A DNA stretch of 11,936 nucleotides from positions 1-11,936 of the forward strand of contig CAMPGJ010000026.1 in assembly GCA_946885425.1 (NCBI GenBank). The letters run 5' to 3'. Below are positions 1-5,935 of this stretch, one piece after another; the first letter of the stretch is position 1; every line of letters starts with the position of its first letter. Source of the stretch: an uncultured bacterium (lineage in GTDB: Bacteria > Patescibacteria > Microgenomatia > Levybacterales > UBA12049). The translations under genes and the position numbers were made by a program. The notes under the pieces are model-generated. The model saw nothing but the letters and a program-made list of their open reading frames with translations, searched no databases and was not told where the DNA came from.

Positions 1-16
1 CTAGTTCGGCATGACA
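1..16. repeat. Possible truncated end of a GTCAT-type hairpin repeat
   Basis: The first bases end in GGCATGAC, which read on the minus strand gives GTCATGCC, resembling the GTCAT ends of the hairpin repeats found at 6821, 8339, 9267 and 10329. The rest of the element would lie outside the window, so this is tentative. Confidence 0.3.
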
Positions 17-28
17 AGGGGTTTTTTG

Positions 29-34
29 TATAAT
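29..34 (+). promoter_or_regulatory. -10 box of the zincin gene, leaderless
   Basis: A perfect TATAAT ends 6 bases before the ATG at 41, so transcription would begin at or next to the start codon. No ribosome binding site fits between them. TTCGGC at 5-10 is a weak -35 candidate with an 18-base spacer. Confidence 0.7.
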
Positions 35-40
35 AAGCAT

Positions 41-403
41 ATGCAGGAAGAAGTATTTGAACAATTAGTAGGTGAAGTGATCGATACATTGCCTGAAGAG
101 TTCGCTCAGAAGCTGGATAATGTGGTAGTCGTGGTGGAAGATCATCCTACACAAGAACAAATGCAAAAGCTGCATTTACGTCCATGGACTAATCTTCTTG
201 GCCTGTATGAAGGCGTGTCGCTCCAGGGGCGGGCATCAGAGCCCAGTATCCTTCCGGATAAAATCACAATTTTTAAATTGCCCATCTTATCTATCTCCCA
301 AGATCCGGAAGATATCAAAAAAAATGTTCGGGACACCGTCCTCCACGAAATAGCCCATCACTTCGGCTTCTCAGACGAAGAAATACAAAAAATTAGGGGA
401 TAG
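41..403 (+). CDS. Minimal zincin metallopeptidase (DUF1025/Zincin_1-like family)
   Basis: Encodes 120 residues from the ATG at 41. The C-terminus carries HEIAHHFGFSD (H102, E103, H106, D112), the HExxH zinc-binding and catalytic motif with a downstream acidic third ligand, as in the small metallopeptidase family PF06262. The preceding LPEEFAQKLDNVVVVVED and LLGLYEGVSL segments also match that family, whose members are usually 110-140 residues, so the protein is complete. The natural substrate of the family is not established. I chose the ATG at 41 over the in-frame ATG at 11 because TATAAT at 29-34 lies between them and the family normally begins close to this point. The stop codon lies inside a G-rich repeat. 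No signal peptide is seen, so it is probably cytoplasmic. The family call is firm; the biological role is unknown. Confidence 0.9.
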   Translation: MQEEVFEQLVGEVIDTLPEEFAQKLDNVVVVVEDHPTQEQMQKLHLRPWTNLLGLYEGVSLQGRASEPSILPDKITIFKLPILSISQDPEDIKKNVRDTVLHEIAHHFGFSDEEIQKIRG

Positions 404-424
404 GGACTAGGGGATAGGGTCTAG
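396..424 (+). repeat. G-rich tandem repeat over the zincin stop codon; possible G-quadruplex
   Basis: The run reads GGGG-ATA-GGG-ACTA-GGGG-ATA-GGG (396-419) followed by TCTAGG. Four G-tracts of three or more with 3-4 base loops meet the usual definition of a potential G-quadruplex. The TAG stop (401-403) lies inside the first loop. A related copy, in sense orientation, follows the gpmA stop at 9608-9641. Confidence 0.75.
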
Positions 425-441
425 GTAAACTTTATGACCTG

Positions 442-453
442 CCTGCCGGCAGG
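442..453. repeat. Perfect 12-base palindrome CCTGCCGGCAGG
   Basis: A self-complementary GC-rich palindrome between the zincin gene and the next gene. It has no loop and no T-run after it, so it is not an obvious terminator. It could be a dispersed repeat or a protein-binding site. Confidence 0.5.
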
Positions 454-491
454 GAGGCTTTCGACTTGAAGACTTGATGACTTTTGTGGTG

Positions 492-497
492 TATAAT
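492..497 (+). promoter_or_regulatory. -10 box of the 506-760 gene, leaderless
   Basis: TATAAT ends 8 bases before the ATG at 506. The upstream DNA (TTGAAG at 466-471 and TTGATG at 474-479) has -35-like hexamers, but with poor spacing (20 and 12 bases). Confidence 0.65.
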
Positions 498-505
498 ACA
501 AAGAT

Positions 506-760
506 ATGGATGATAGGGGAATTATGGTATCTTTTTCTGTTGTTTGTCACGGGAACAATGTTTCTCGTGTACGTGGGTTACTTATTGATTTGGGTATGAC
601 GTCCATTGTAGAATCAGGATCTGAAATTCATGGTGTCTGCGAGATGGATGAGCTACAGGAAGTTATGCGCGTTTTGAAGAATAAATCAGTAGGATTTGGT
701 CATGAAACTGAAATAACAACCCGACCTTATTTACCCCGCAAACAAAGCAGACTTAATTAG
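506..760 (+). CDS. Small orphan protein, possible ferredoxin-like fold
   Basis: Encodes 84 residues. I do not recognise the family. The pattern suggests strand (about 6-14), helix (17-30, NNVSRVRGLLIDLG), strand (32-37), strand (40-45), helix (47-58) and strand (62-70), a beta-alpha-beta-beta-alpha-beta order typical of ferredoxin-like or ACT-like domains; this is inference from sequence pattern only. A basic tail (RPYLPRKQSRLN) follows. There is no signal peptide or membrane segment. Support for a real gene comes from the TATAAT box 8 bases before the ATG and the tight convergence with the gene ending at 768. An internal ATG at 524 is a possible alternative start. Function unknown. Confidence 0.65.
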   Translation: MDDRGIMVSFSVVCHGNNVSRVRGLLIDLGMTSIVESGSEIHGVCEMDELQEVMRVLKNKSVGFGHETEITTRPYLPRKQSRLN

Positions 761-767
761 CTTTCAG

Positions 768-1190
768 TTACGATAAAAATTTGAGTTTCCTGAGGGCCGT
801 TGTATTAGGCCGTTCATAAACCACCGTTGGTCTTTTGATAAACCTCACGGTTTCATGCCTTTTTCTCTCCGTAATATTTTGCAGGAGAGTTTCTTCTACA
901 GTATTTGATTCTTGAGATGCATGGATGAGACCAATTGAGCCATTTATGGTATGTTTGACCACAGTCAGATGAATTTTTTTAGGATCTGTTTTATGTGATC
1001 TGCTGAGCCCTACAATATCGCCGCTTTGTGCTTCATCTACAGAAATGTCTTTCAAATATCCCTCTGGATCCTCGAAATGTTCTGAAGAGCGATAATAATC
1101 CGGAACCATCAGCCCCCGTGCTCTGGTTATTGCACTTGTGAAGAGCTGACAATTAAGTTCCAGTGTGTCAGTAGAGGAAGCTTCAACCAC
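768..1190 (-). CDS. NlpC/P60-like cysteine peptidase or amidase domain, start unclear
   Basis: From the GTG at 1190 this gives 140 residues. The order LNCQLFTSAITRARGLMVPD, SGDIVGLSR, KKIHLTVV and IGLIHAS matches the NlpC/P60 layout: a catalytic Cys (C14), a PGD-like turn, a His on the next strand (H74) and a polar third position (H90). Family members cut peptidoglycan peptides or related amides; here no signal peptide is visible, so its place of action is unknown. The reading frame stays open upstream for 45 more codons (to 1191-1325), and those residues (HYYYNFHQGP, then TSPDVFLKQVV) look like an N-terminal part of the domain, yet contain no ATG, GTG or TTG. The true start is therefore uncertain. 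It converges on the 506-760 gene with 7 bases between the stops. Confidence 0.65.
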   Translation of the reverse strand: MVEASSTDTLELNCQLFTSAITRARGLMVPDYYRSSEHFEDPEGYLKDISVDEAQSGDIVGLSRSHKTDPKKIHLTVVKHTINGSIGLIHASQESNTVEETLLQNITERKRHETVRFIKRPTVVYERPNTTALRKLKFLS

Positions 1191-1323
1191 TTGTTTGAGA
1201 AAAACATCCGGTGATGTACTTACCGGTCCTTGATGGAAATTATAATAATAGTGCGGTGTTTCGTGATTGTTTGCTGTATGTTCCCCCTCTAATTTTAACG
1301 AGTATAAAGTATTAAGAATAAAG

Positions 1324-1332
1324 TATCAAGGG
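1324..1332. repeat. Single copy of a 9-base TATCAAGGG unit
   Basis: The 14-mer AAGTATCAAGGGTA at 1321-1334 is identical to 10281-10294, where the unit is tandemly repeated upstream of gpmA. Degenerate TATTAAGAA and TATAAAG units precede it. Confidence 0.45.
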
Positions 1333-1339
1333 TAACACT

Positions 1340-1380
1340 AATTCTCAACTCTCAACTCTCAACTCTCAACTTTCAACTCT
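1340..1380. repeat. Period-7 (TCAACTC)n repeat abutting the uvrB stop
   Basis: About five copies of a 7-base unit TCAACTC on the plus strand, running directly into the uvrB stop codon (1379-1381). In the uvrB mRNA this is a purine-rich GAGTTGA repeat immediately after the stop. Related copies lie at 5298-5330 (after the DUF3605-like gene) and 7669-7700 (lexA leader). Confidence 0.85.
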
Positions 1381-3451
1381 AATTCTTCTTTCCTACTTTT
1401 CTAATTTCATCCCTGAGGCTGATTGCTGTTTCAAAGTCGAGTCTTTCGGCTGCTGCTTTCATTTCTTTTCGTAATCCTTTAAGTAGTTCAGTACGTTCAT
1501 CTGGGAGAAGCACTTCTTTCTTGCCGAATTCCATAAGTGATTGAATATTGTGCACCCTCTTTTCTTCCTTTTCATGTTCAATCATTTTGGCGCGGATTGC
1601 TTTTTCGATTGTTTTTGGAGTAATGTTGTGTTCTTCATTATATGCCAGCTGGATAGCTCTTCTTCTTTCTACCTCATCAATTGCTCCCTGCATGGATCTA
1701 GTCATATTGTCGGCATACATGATCACTTGCGCGTCAACATTTCTCGCGGCTCTTCCCATGGTCTGGATAAGAGAGGTCTTACTCCTGAGGAATCCCTCTT
1801 TATCAGCATCCAGTATGGCGACTAGAGAGACTTCCGGCAGATCAAGCCCTTCTCTAAGCAAGTTAATACCGACCAGAACGTCATATTCTCCACTTCGCAA
1901 ACTATCCAGAACATCCTGGCGTTCCAATGTCTCAATATCTGAATGGAGGTAAGCGACTTTGATGCCTTTTTCTTCCAGATAACTTGATAACTCTTCAGCC
2001 ATTCGTTTGGTTAATGTCGTGACAAGAATACGCTGCTTACTCTCAATTCGTTTTTTTATTTCTGTTAGGAGGTCATCGATCTGCCCCTTGGAGGGTTTGA
2101 CTATAACCGTAGGATCTACCAGTCCAGTCGGGCGTATCAATTGTTCGACAATTGCAGCATCCTGATTATAGAGGCTATCAACATCATGTGAACCTGTTAC
2201 TGATCGTACTTTGGGTTGGTCTTCAGGCGTCTCAAATTCTTTTGCCAGGGAAACTTCATATTCATCCGGTGTAGCAGAGACATAGACAGTCTGATGTGTC
2301 TTTCTCATAAATTCTTCAAATTTCAGGGGGCGGTTATCCAAGGCCGATGGAAGACGAAATCCATAATCAATAAGCGTTCTTTTTCGTGCCTGATCACCAT
2401 TATACATACCCCTGATTTGCGGAAGTGTGATGTGTGATTCATCGACCATGAGCAGCCAATCATCAGAAGCAGCATCAAAATAATCGATGAGCGTATATGG
2501 CGGCTCTCCCGGCTTACGGCCGTCAAAGTATGTGGAATAGTTTTCAATTCCATTTACAAAACCAACTTCTTTGACCATTTCAAGATCATAGGTAGTTCGT
2601 TGTTGCAGCCGTTGGGCTTCGAGTAATTTGCCTTGATCTTTGAGATGCTTTACCTGAATTTCCAAATCCCGGCGGATGGCTGCAAATGCATCATGATATG
2701 TGCGTGGATCAGTCATGTAATGTTTGGCAGGGTAAACTATCGTTGCATCAATAGGATTGATGATGTCACCGGTGAGGGGATTGAATTCATACATGTTCGT
2801 GATGAAATTATCTACTTCTATGCGTATCCCATGTTCGACATATGCAGGGAACAGATCGATGGCATTGCCCCGCACACGGAAAGACCCGCGCTTGAATTCA
2901 TAATCGTTGCGTATATACTGCAGATCGGTCAGACGGACGAGGATGTCCTGCTGGGTGATCTTCACTCCCGTCTTTAATTCCAGCACAAATTTACCGTATT
3001 CTACAGGCGAGCCTAAGTTATAGATACACGAAACAGACGCAACGACGATAACATCTTTGCGGGTTAATAAATTAGTAGTAGCTGCTAGACGAAGTCGGTC
3101 AATTTCTTCATTGATCTGTGATTCCTTCTCAATATATGTATCAGTCGATGGCATATACGCCTCGGGCTGGTAATAATCATAATACGAAACGAAATAGGAG
3201 ACCGCATTATTTGGGAAGAAGTCACGAAATTCCTGGTAGAGCTGCCCTGCCAATGTTTTGTTATGTGAAATAATAAGCGTGGGTCTCTGTGCCTTTTGAA
3301 TGACATTTGCCATCGTAAAGGTCTTCCCAGATCCTGTTACCCCCAGCAGTACCTGATCCTTCGCTCCCTGCTCCAGATTTTGTGTAAGTTGTTCAATCGC
3401 CTGCGGTTGATCTCCAGTAGGCTTAAATTTCGATTCCAATGTAAATTTCAT
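1379..3451 (-). CDS. uvrB: Excinuclease ABC subunit B (UvrB)
   Basis: Encodes 690 residues of UvrB, the helicase-like damage verification subunit of nucleotide excision repair. It receives DNA from UvrA and recruits UvrC to a lesion. Visible motifs in order: Walker A GVTGSGKT (37-44); the damage-binding beta-hairpin region YDYYQPEAY (91-99); the DEAD-type box DESH (337-340); RPTGLVDP (440-447); helicase motif VI QTMGRAARN (563-571); and a C-terminal UVR domain (about 655-686) that contacts UvrC. An unusual insert of roughly 25 residues lies between VSATP (391-395) and IVEQLIRPTG, where E. coli has only about 11 residues. The start at 3451 is the standard MKFTLESKFKPTGDQPQAI terminus. It has its own promoter and is divergent from the orphan at 3501. 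No copy of the lexA palindrome is seen upstream. Confidence 0.97.
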   Translation of the reverse strand: MKFTLESKFKPTGDQPQAIEQLTQNLEQGAKDQVLLGVTGSGKTFTMANVIQKAQRPTLIISHNKTLAGQLYQEFRDFFPNNAVSYFVSYYDYYQPEAYMPSTDTYIEKESQINEEIDRLRLAATTNLLTRKDVIVVASVSCIYNLGSPVEYGKFVLELKTGVKITQQDILVRLTDLQYIRNDYEFKRGSFRVRGNAIDLFPAYVEHGIRIEVDNFITNMYEFNPLTGDIINPIDATIVYPAKHYMTDPRTYHDAFAAIRRDLEIQVKHLKDQGKLLEAQRLQQRTTYDLEMVKEVGFVNGIENYSTYFDGRKPGEPPYTLIDYFDAASDDWLLMVDESHITLPQIRGMYNGDQARKRTLIDYGFRLPSALDNRPLKFEEFMRKTHQTVYVSATPDEYEVSLAKEFETPEDQPKVRSVTGSHDVDSLYNQDAAIVEQLIRPTGLVDPTVIVKPSKGQIDDLLTEIKKRIESKQRILVTTLTKRMAEELSSYLEEKGIKVAYLHSDIETLERQDVLDSLRSGEYDVLVGINLLREGLDLPEVSLVAILDADKEGFLRSKTSLIQTMGRAARNVDAQVIMYADNMTRSMQGAIDEVERRRAIQLAYNEEHNITPKTIEKAIRAKMIEHEKEEKRVHNIQSLMEFGKKEVLLPDERTELLKGLRKEMKAAAERLDFETAISLRDEIRKVGKKN

Positions 3452-3459
3452 AGCTCCCT

Positions 3460-3468
3460 ATTGTACCA
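3460..3468 (-). promoter_or_regulatory. Extended -10 promoter of uvrB
   Basis: On the minus strand TGGTACAAT gives an extended -10 (TGn-TACAAT), ending 8 bases before the uvrB ATG. AGGGAG sits 2 bases before the ATG, too close for a normal Shine-Dalgarno, so the mRNA is probably leaderless. The hexamer coincides with the -35 element of the divergent gene. Confidence 0.65.
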
Positions 3469-3494
3469 CATTTAGCCACAATCTATGATAAAAT
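3461..3494 (+). promoter_or_regulatory. Promoter of the 3501 orphan, overlapping the uvrB promoter
   Basis: TTGTAC (3461-3466), a 17-base spacer and TATGAT (3484-3489) form one good promoter; TAAAAT at 3489-3494 is an alternative -10, 6 bases before the ATG. Either gives a leader of 0-5 bases. The -35 shares five bases with the uvrB -10 on the other strand. Confidence 0.6.
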
Positions 3495-3500
3495 ATTTTT

Positions 3501-4274
3501 ATGGCAACACCCGAAAATAGGAGACCTCAGCCACCTGAAGAACCGGAAACAGACTACCCATGGGATTATGTAAAGCTTCATAGAGTAGAGCAAGCATTTT
3601 CTAACGCAGATCGAGAGGTGAATGTGTATTTGAGAAAGAAAAACCTTACAATTGATTCAATAAATGAAGTGAGTATTCTTCCAGATGATGATGTTATCAA
3701 CGTGTTTAGTAGATACTTCACTCAGGTACCTGTTTTTATGGCTGAGAATTTTAGCCATAATCCTTACGATCAGCATTTATCAGAAATAGGATGGTCAGCT
3801 TTTGCAGGCAGAACTACCAGTGCGTTTAGAGGCGATGTGAGAGATGAGGCTCACCGGATGGGAGCTTCTCAGGAAGAAATCGAAGAGATGGACATTCGCC
3901 ATCCTGCTTTTGTAGGTGCTACTGATGAAAATGAATATCCTCGTTTGCTTATACCTTCAGAGTTTGTCGTCAATGCGAGGCAAAATCCGGTAGATGCACT
4001 TGCTGGTGGGGCGTATGTGTTGTCACAGTTGAGAGATAACGTAAATGGTCTCCCTTTTTTGGAAAATGATACAGTTACCAAAACAAAAGCAAGAGCGAGA
4101 GCTACCGTAGCGCAATTTCTTAATTTTGTCCCTGAGGAGGATAGATTTTTTGTGAGTCAAAGACACATGAATATGCTTTCAGAGTATCCCAATGGTACAT
4201 ATAGTTTACCAAATGGATATCAGTACGAAGGTTTCTACAAAACCGCTCGTGATGTCCCTCAAGACGAATTATAA
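3501..4274 (+). CDS. Orphan hypothetical protein, 257 residues
   Basis: I do not recognise this protein. The N-terminus (1-20) is rich in Pro and Glu (RRPQPPEEPETDYPWDYV) and probably disordered. The remainder looks globular and soluble, with acidic helices (for example SQEEIEEMDI, 123-132) and aromatic segments such as NFSHNPYD (83-90), EIGWSAFAGRTTSAFRGD (95-112) and FYKTARDVP (245-253). There is no signal peptide, membrane segment, metal motif or nucleotide-binding motif. It is divergent from uvrB with 49 bases between start codons, so the two promoters interfere or are co-controlled, but that alone does not link it to repair. The stop overlaps the neighbouring gene's stop within TTATAA. 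Function unknown; gene reality is well supported by length and promoter. Confidence 0.8.
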   Translation: MATPENRRPQPPEEPETDYPWDYVKLHRVEQAFSNADREVNVYLRKKNLTIDSINEVSILPDDDVINVFSRYFTQVPVFMAENFSHNPYDQHLSEIGWSAFAGRTTSAFRGDVRDEAHRMGASQEEIEEMDIRHPAFVGATDENEYPRLLIPSEFVVNARQNPVDALAGGAYVLSQLRDNVNGLPFLENDTVTKTKARARATVAQFLNFVPEEDRFFVSQRHMNMLSEYPNGTYSLPNGYQYEGFYKTARDVPQDEL

Positions 4275-4589
4275 GCTCCCCTGAGTAATAGTTTTGTGGA
4301 TGGCGGTTGTGATTGTATGGGCGGCGAACCAGAATAGAATTGAGAATGCTAGATTGGATAGCATAATCGCTATGATTCCTACCTGTTTTGCCTGTTCCTC
4401 TTTATAAAAAAGATATTTTATACCCAAATATAATCCAATCACCGGTACAAGAAAGCTTGCGAAATACGTACTTACCTGTTTTTCTTTTGGAATCGTATAA
4501 GGAATTTCCTTCAGAGCTCTTCCGCATTGCGGACAAAAATTAAAACTTTCAAATGTAATAGCCTTACAAACAGCACACTTGCTTTCCAT
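4269..4589 (-). CDS. Zinc-ribbon membrane protein with two transmembrane helices
   Basis: Encodes 106 residues. An N-terminal zinc ribbon has two CxxC knuckles (C5/C8 and C19/C22, FCPQCGRAL), followed by two hydrophobic helices at about 41-61 and 68-92. This layout is common in small bacterial zinc-ribbon membrane proteins of unknown function. With few residues before helix 1, the ribbon is likely cytoplasmic. An in-frame stop immediately precedes GGA-ATG, so the start is fixed. AAGGA directly touches the ATG, which is too near for a normal ribosome binding site; TACGCT 7 bases upstream could be a weak -10. It follows the HdeD-like gene by 33 bases on the same strand, so the two may be cotranscribed. 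It converges with the 3501 gene, overlapping it by 6 bases. Confidence 0.8.
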   Translation of the reverse strand: MESKCAVCKAITFESFNFCPQCGRALKEIPYTIPKEKQVSTYFASFLVPVIGLYLGIKYLFYKEEQAKQVGIIAIMLSNLAFSILFWFAAHTITTAIHKTITQGSL

Positions 4590-4622
4590 TCCTTAAAGCG
4601 TAGAGGATTAATTGCATCGATG

Positions 4623-5195
4623 TCAATGTTGGGGCGGCTTTCTCTTCGCTTTTCCGCCTTTGGCTCCTCTGAGAAATGGTGATGTGCGATAACTCCTTTC
4701 TTCATCAGGAAGTAGTGCCGGTTGGATTATCAAAAGACTGCCATTGATGATCAGTTCAATGCCGATAAAGAAACCAGCTACAAATAATCCCGGAAATGGC
4801 GAAGTCAGAATCATTGAACTTCCGAGAATAAATGAGGTAATTCCACCTGTTAGAGCATATTTCCAGTCCTCTTCCTTAATAACCAGAGCAGATACCATTC
4901 TATATGTTCCGCTGATAAGCAGCAGAATACCTATGAGAGAGGCAAAGGTAACTGCTGGGAGAGCTGGATTGGTAACAGCCAATAATCCAATACATACGCT
5001 TACGATACCGGTTATAACGTAGAGAAGGGTCCTTTTTACAGCACCTGATGTTATGCCATAAAAAAATTGTGCAACACCAGCCACTAGAATGATCCATCCC
5101 AATAAATATACAGATGCAAGAGTACTAAAGAGTTGCATCCAAAGAGTACCTATTCCAAGAGAAAGCAATAATACACCAAGAAAAACATAGATCAT
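4623..5195 (-). CDS. HdeD/DUF308-like multi-pass membrane protein
   Basis: Encodes 190 residues with about six hydrophobic helices (roughly 2-18, 24-48, 56-74, 80-105, 112-131, 136-158), arranged as three repeated helix pairs. The repeated pattern (LLGWIILVAGVAQFFYGI, then ASLIGILLLISGTYRM, then FIGIELIINGSLLI) matches the HdeD family of inner-membrane proteins, known from the E. coli acid-resistance island; the molecular activity is unknown, and acid resistance should not be assumed here. The tail after about 163 is polar and very basic (SPFLRGAKGGKAKRKPPQH) and unlike the family. It is the only gene in the window ending in TGA. It lies upstream of the zinc-ribbon gene and may share a transcript with it. 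TATAAG ends 6 bases before the start codon. Confidence 0.85.
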   Translation of the reverse strand: MIYVFLGVLLLSLGIGTLWMQLFSTLASVYLLGWIILVAGVAQFFYGITSGAVKRTLLYVITGIVSVCIGLLAVTNPALPAVTFASLIGILLLISGTYRMVSALVIKEEDWKYALTGGITSFILGSSMILTSPFPGLFVAGFFIGIELIINGSLLIIQPALLPDEERSYRTSPFLRGAKGGKAKRKPPQH

Positions 5196-5201
5196 AACTC
5201 A

Positions 5202-5207
5202 CTTATA
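5202..5207 (-). promoter_or_regulatory. -10 box of the HdeD-like gene
   Basis: TATAAG on the minus strand ends 6 bases before the ATG at 5195, the same spacing as at several other genes here. No convincing -35 element is seen. Confidence 0.45.
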
Positions 5208-5267
5208 CACTTCAATTTTATTGTTTAGTATAGAAATGGGTAAAGAAGGTGTATGAAAGAGAACAAA

Positions 5268-5291
5268 GGGTATAGGAGGGTATAGGGTATA
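5268..5291. repeat. G-rich GGGTATA repeat
   Basis: GGG-TATAGGA-GGG-TATA-GGG-TATA on the plus strand, in the gap between the DUF3605-like and HdeD-like genes. It resembles the GGGATA repeats at 396 and 9608 but has only three GGG tracts. In the sense of the flanking genes it is C-rich. Confidence 0.55.
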
Positions 5292-5297
5292 TCTTTT

Positions 5298-5330
5298 AAT
5301 TCTCAACTCTCAACTCTCAATTCTCAACTT
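5298..5330. repeat. Period-7 (TCAACTC)n repeat abutting the DUF3605-like stop
   Basis: Four or so units of TCAACTC with TCAATTC variants run straight into the stop codon at 5329-5331, as at the uvrB stop. Both share the sequence TCAACT(C)TAATTCTTCT-like junction. In the mRNA this is a purine-rich GAGTTGA repeat. Confidence 0.8.
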
Positions 5331-5835
5331 AATTCTTCTCTTTAACGAGCAGGTGGATGTGTCGGCGGTAGGGGTAGGTGCCTCTTACTATTTTTGTTTG
5401 GGTTAGGTGAGATTTTTCGAACAGGATAATCGCATCAGGCGTGCGGTTTATAGCTGAAAGTGAAGGGGCAAGAAATTCTGAAATAGCTTCGTGTGATGTT
5501 TCTTTATTCTTTATCCAAATAATATGTTCGCCTACATCTGAAGGGAGGTGATAGGGGAATGGGTTGCGTTGGAGTGCAAAATCTTTTCCTTCCAAATAGC
5601 CTTCTACAGCATCACGCATTTGTTCTTGTGGTTGGCTTTGGTAGTGTTTGCGGTCTTCTGGTGTTCTTACAGGTAATAACTGAAGTGTTCTGATCCTCTC
5701 GCGCTCGCTAAGTAGTGTTTCAAAATTTGGATAATTCTCTGGATGGATCAATTCAGGTGCGGGAAAATCGGTCTGTTCAAGCAAATACCTGGGTGTCAGT
5801 AGTGATTGTATCTGCGGTATAAATGCCTCAGCCAT
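5329..5835 (-). CDS. DUF3605-like protein, 168 residues
   Basis: The segment LQRNPFPYHLPSDVGEHIIW (88-107) with N91-P-F-P-Y, H104 and W107, plus the C-terminal RRHIHLLVK (H159, H161), resembles DUF3605, a family best known from fungi with an N-x-FPY ... EH-x-x-W core and a terminal H-x-H. The family function is unknown. The N-terminal half is helical and charged. There is no signal peptide or membrane helix. The start at 5835 is supported by a canonical promoter ending 6 bases upstream. It is divergent from the methyltransferase at 5936 with 100 bases between them. The family assignment is from memory of the motif and is moderate in confidence; gene reality is well supported. Confidence 0.7.
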   Translation of the reverse strand: MAEAFIPQIQSLLTPRYLLEQTDFPAPELIHPENYPNFETLLSERERIRTLQLLPVRTPEDRKHYQSQPQEQMRDAVEGYLEGKDFALQRNPFPYHLPSDVGEHIIWIKNKETSHEAISEFLAPSLSAINRTPDAIILFEKSHLTQTKIVRGTYPYRRHIHLLVKEKN

Positions 5836-5841
5836 TTCCGC

Positions 5842-5870
5842 ATTATGAAAAAATAATATAATAAAGTCAA
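5842..5870 (-). promoter_or_regulatory. Canonical promoter of the DUF3605-like gene
   Basis: On the minus strand TTGACT (5870-5865), exactly 17 bases, then CATAAT (5847-5842), ending 6 bases before the ATG. This is the best -35/-10 pair in the window that also predicts a leaderless mRNA. The spacer is an A/T run that may add curvature. Confidence 0.75.
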
Positions 5871-5871
5871 A

Positions 5872-5923
5872 TGAAGTCTGAAATCGCAGATGTCGGATGT
5901 CTGAGTTCTGATCTGAAGTCTGA
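5872..5923. repeat. Degenerate GA(T/A)GTCTGA repeats before the methyltransferase promoter
   Basis: GAAGTCTGA, GATGTCGGATGTCTGA, TTCTGATCTGA and GAAGTCTGA follow each other with imperfect spacing, ending at the TGATATAAT promoter element. It is a different repeat from the TCAACTC and TATCAAG types. Confidence 0.5.
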
Positions 5924-5929
5924 TATAAT
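5921..5929 (+). promoter_or_regulatory. Extended -10 promoter of the methyltransferase gene
   Basis: TGATATAAT is an extended -10 (TGn plus perfect TATAAT) ending 6 bases before the ATG at 5936, so the message is probably leaderless. No -35 is apparent, as is common for extended -10 promoters. Confidence 0.7.
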
Positions 5930-5935
5930 AAGCTT

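Noticed and set aside
442..453. CCTGCCGGCAGG as a transcription terminator
   Set aside because: It has no loop and is not followed by a T-run.
1340..1380. CRISPR array suggested by the repeated TCAACTC units
   Set aside because: The unit is 7 bases and directly tandem, with no spacers and no cas genes nearby.
4623..4625. TGA recoded as glycine or tryptophan, as in some CPR lineages
   Set aside because: No gene needs a read-through TGA, and reading through this one would add only four codons before TAA without restoring any family feature. TGA acts as a normal stop here, though it is used only once.
4511..4705. A 64-codon minus-strand frame between the HdeD-like and zinc-ribbon genes
   Set aside because: It overlaps both real genes in another frame and has no recognisable features.
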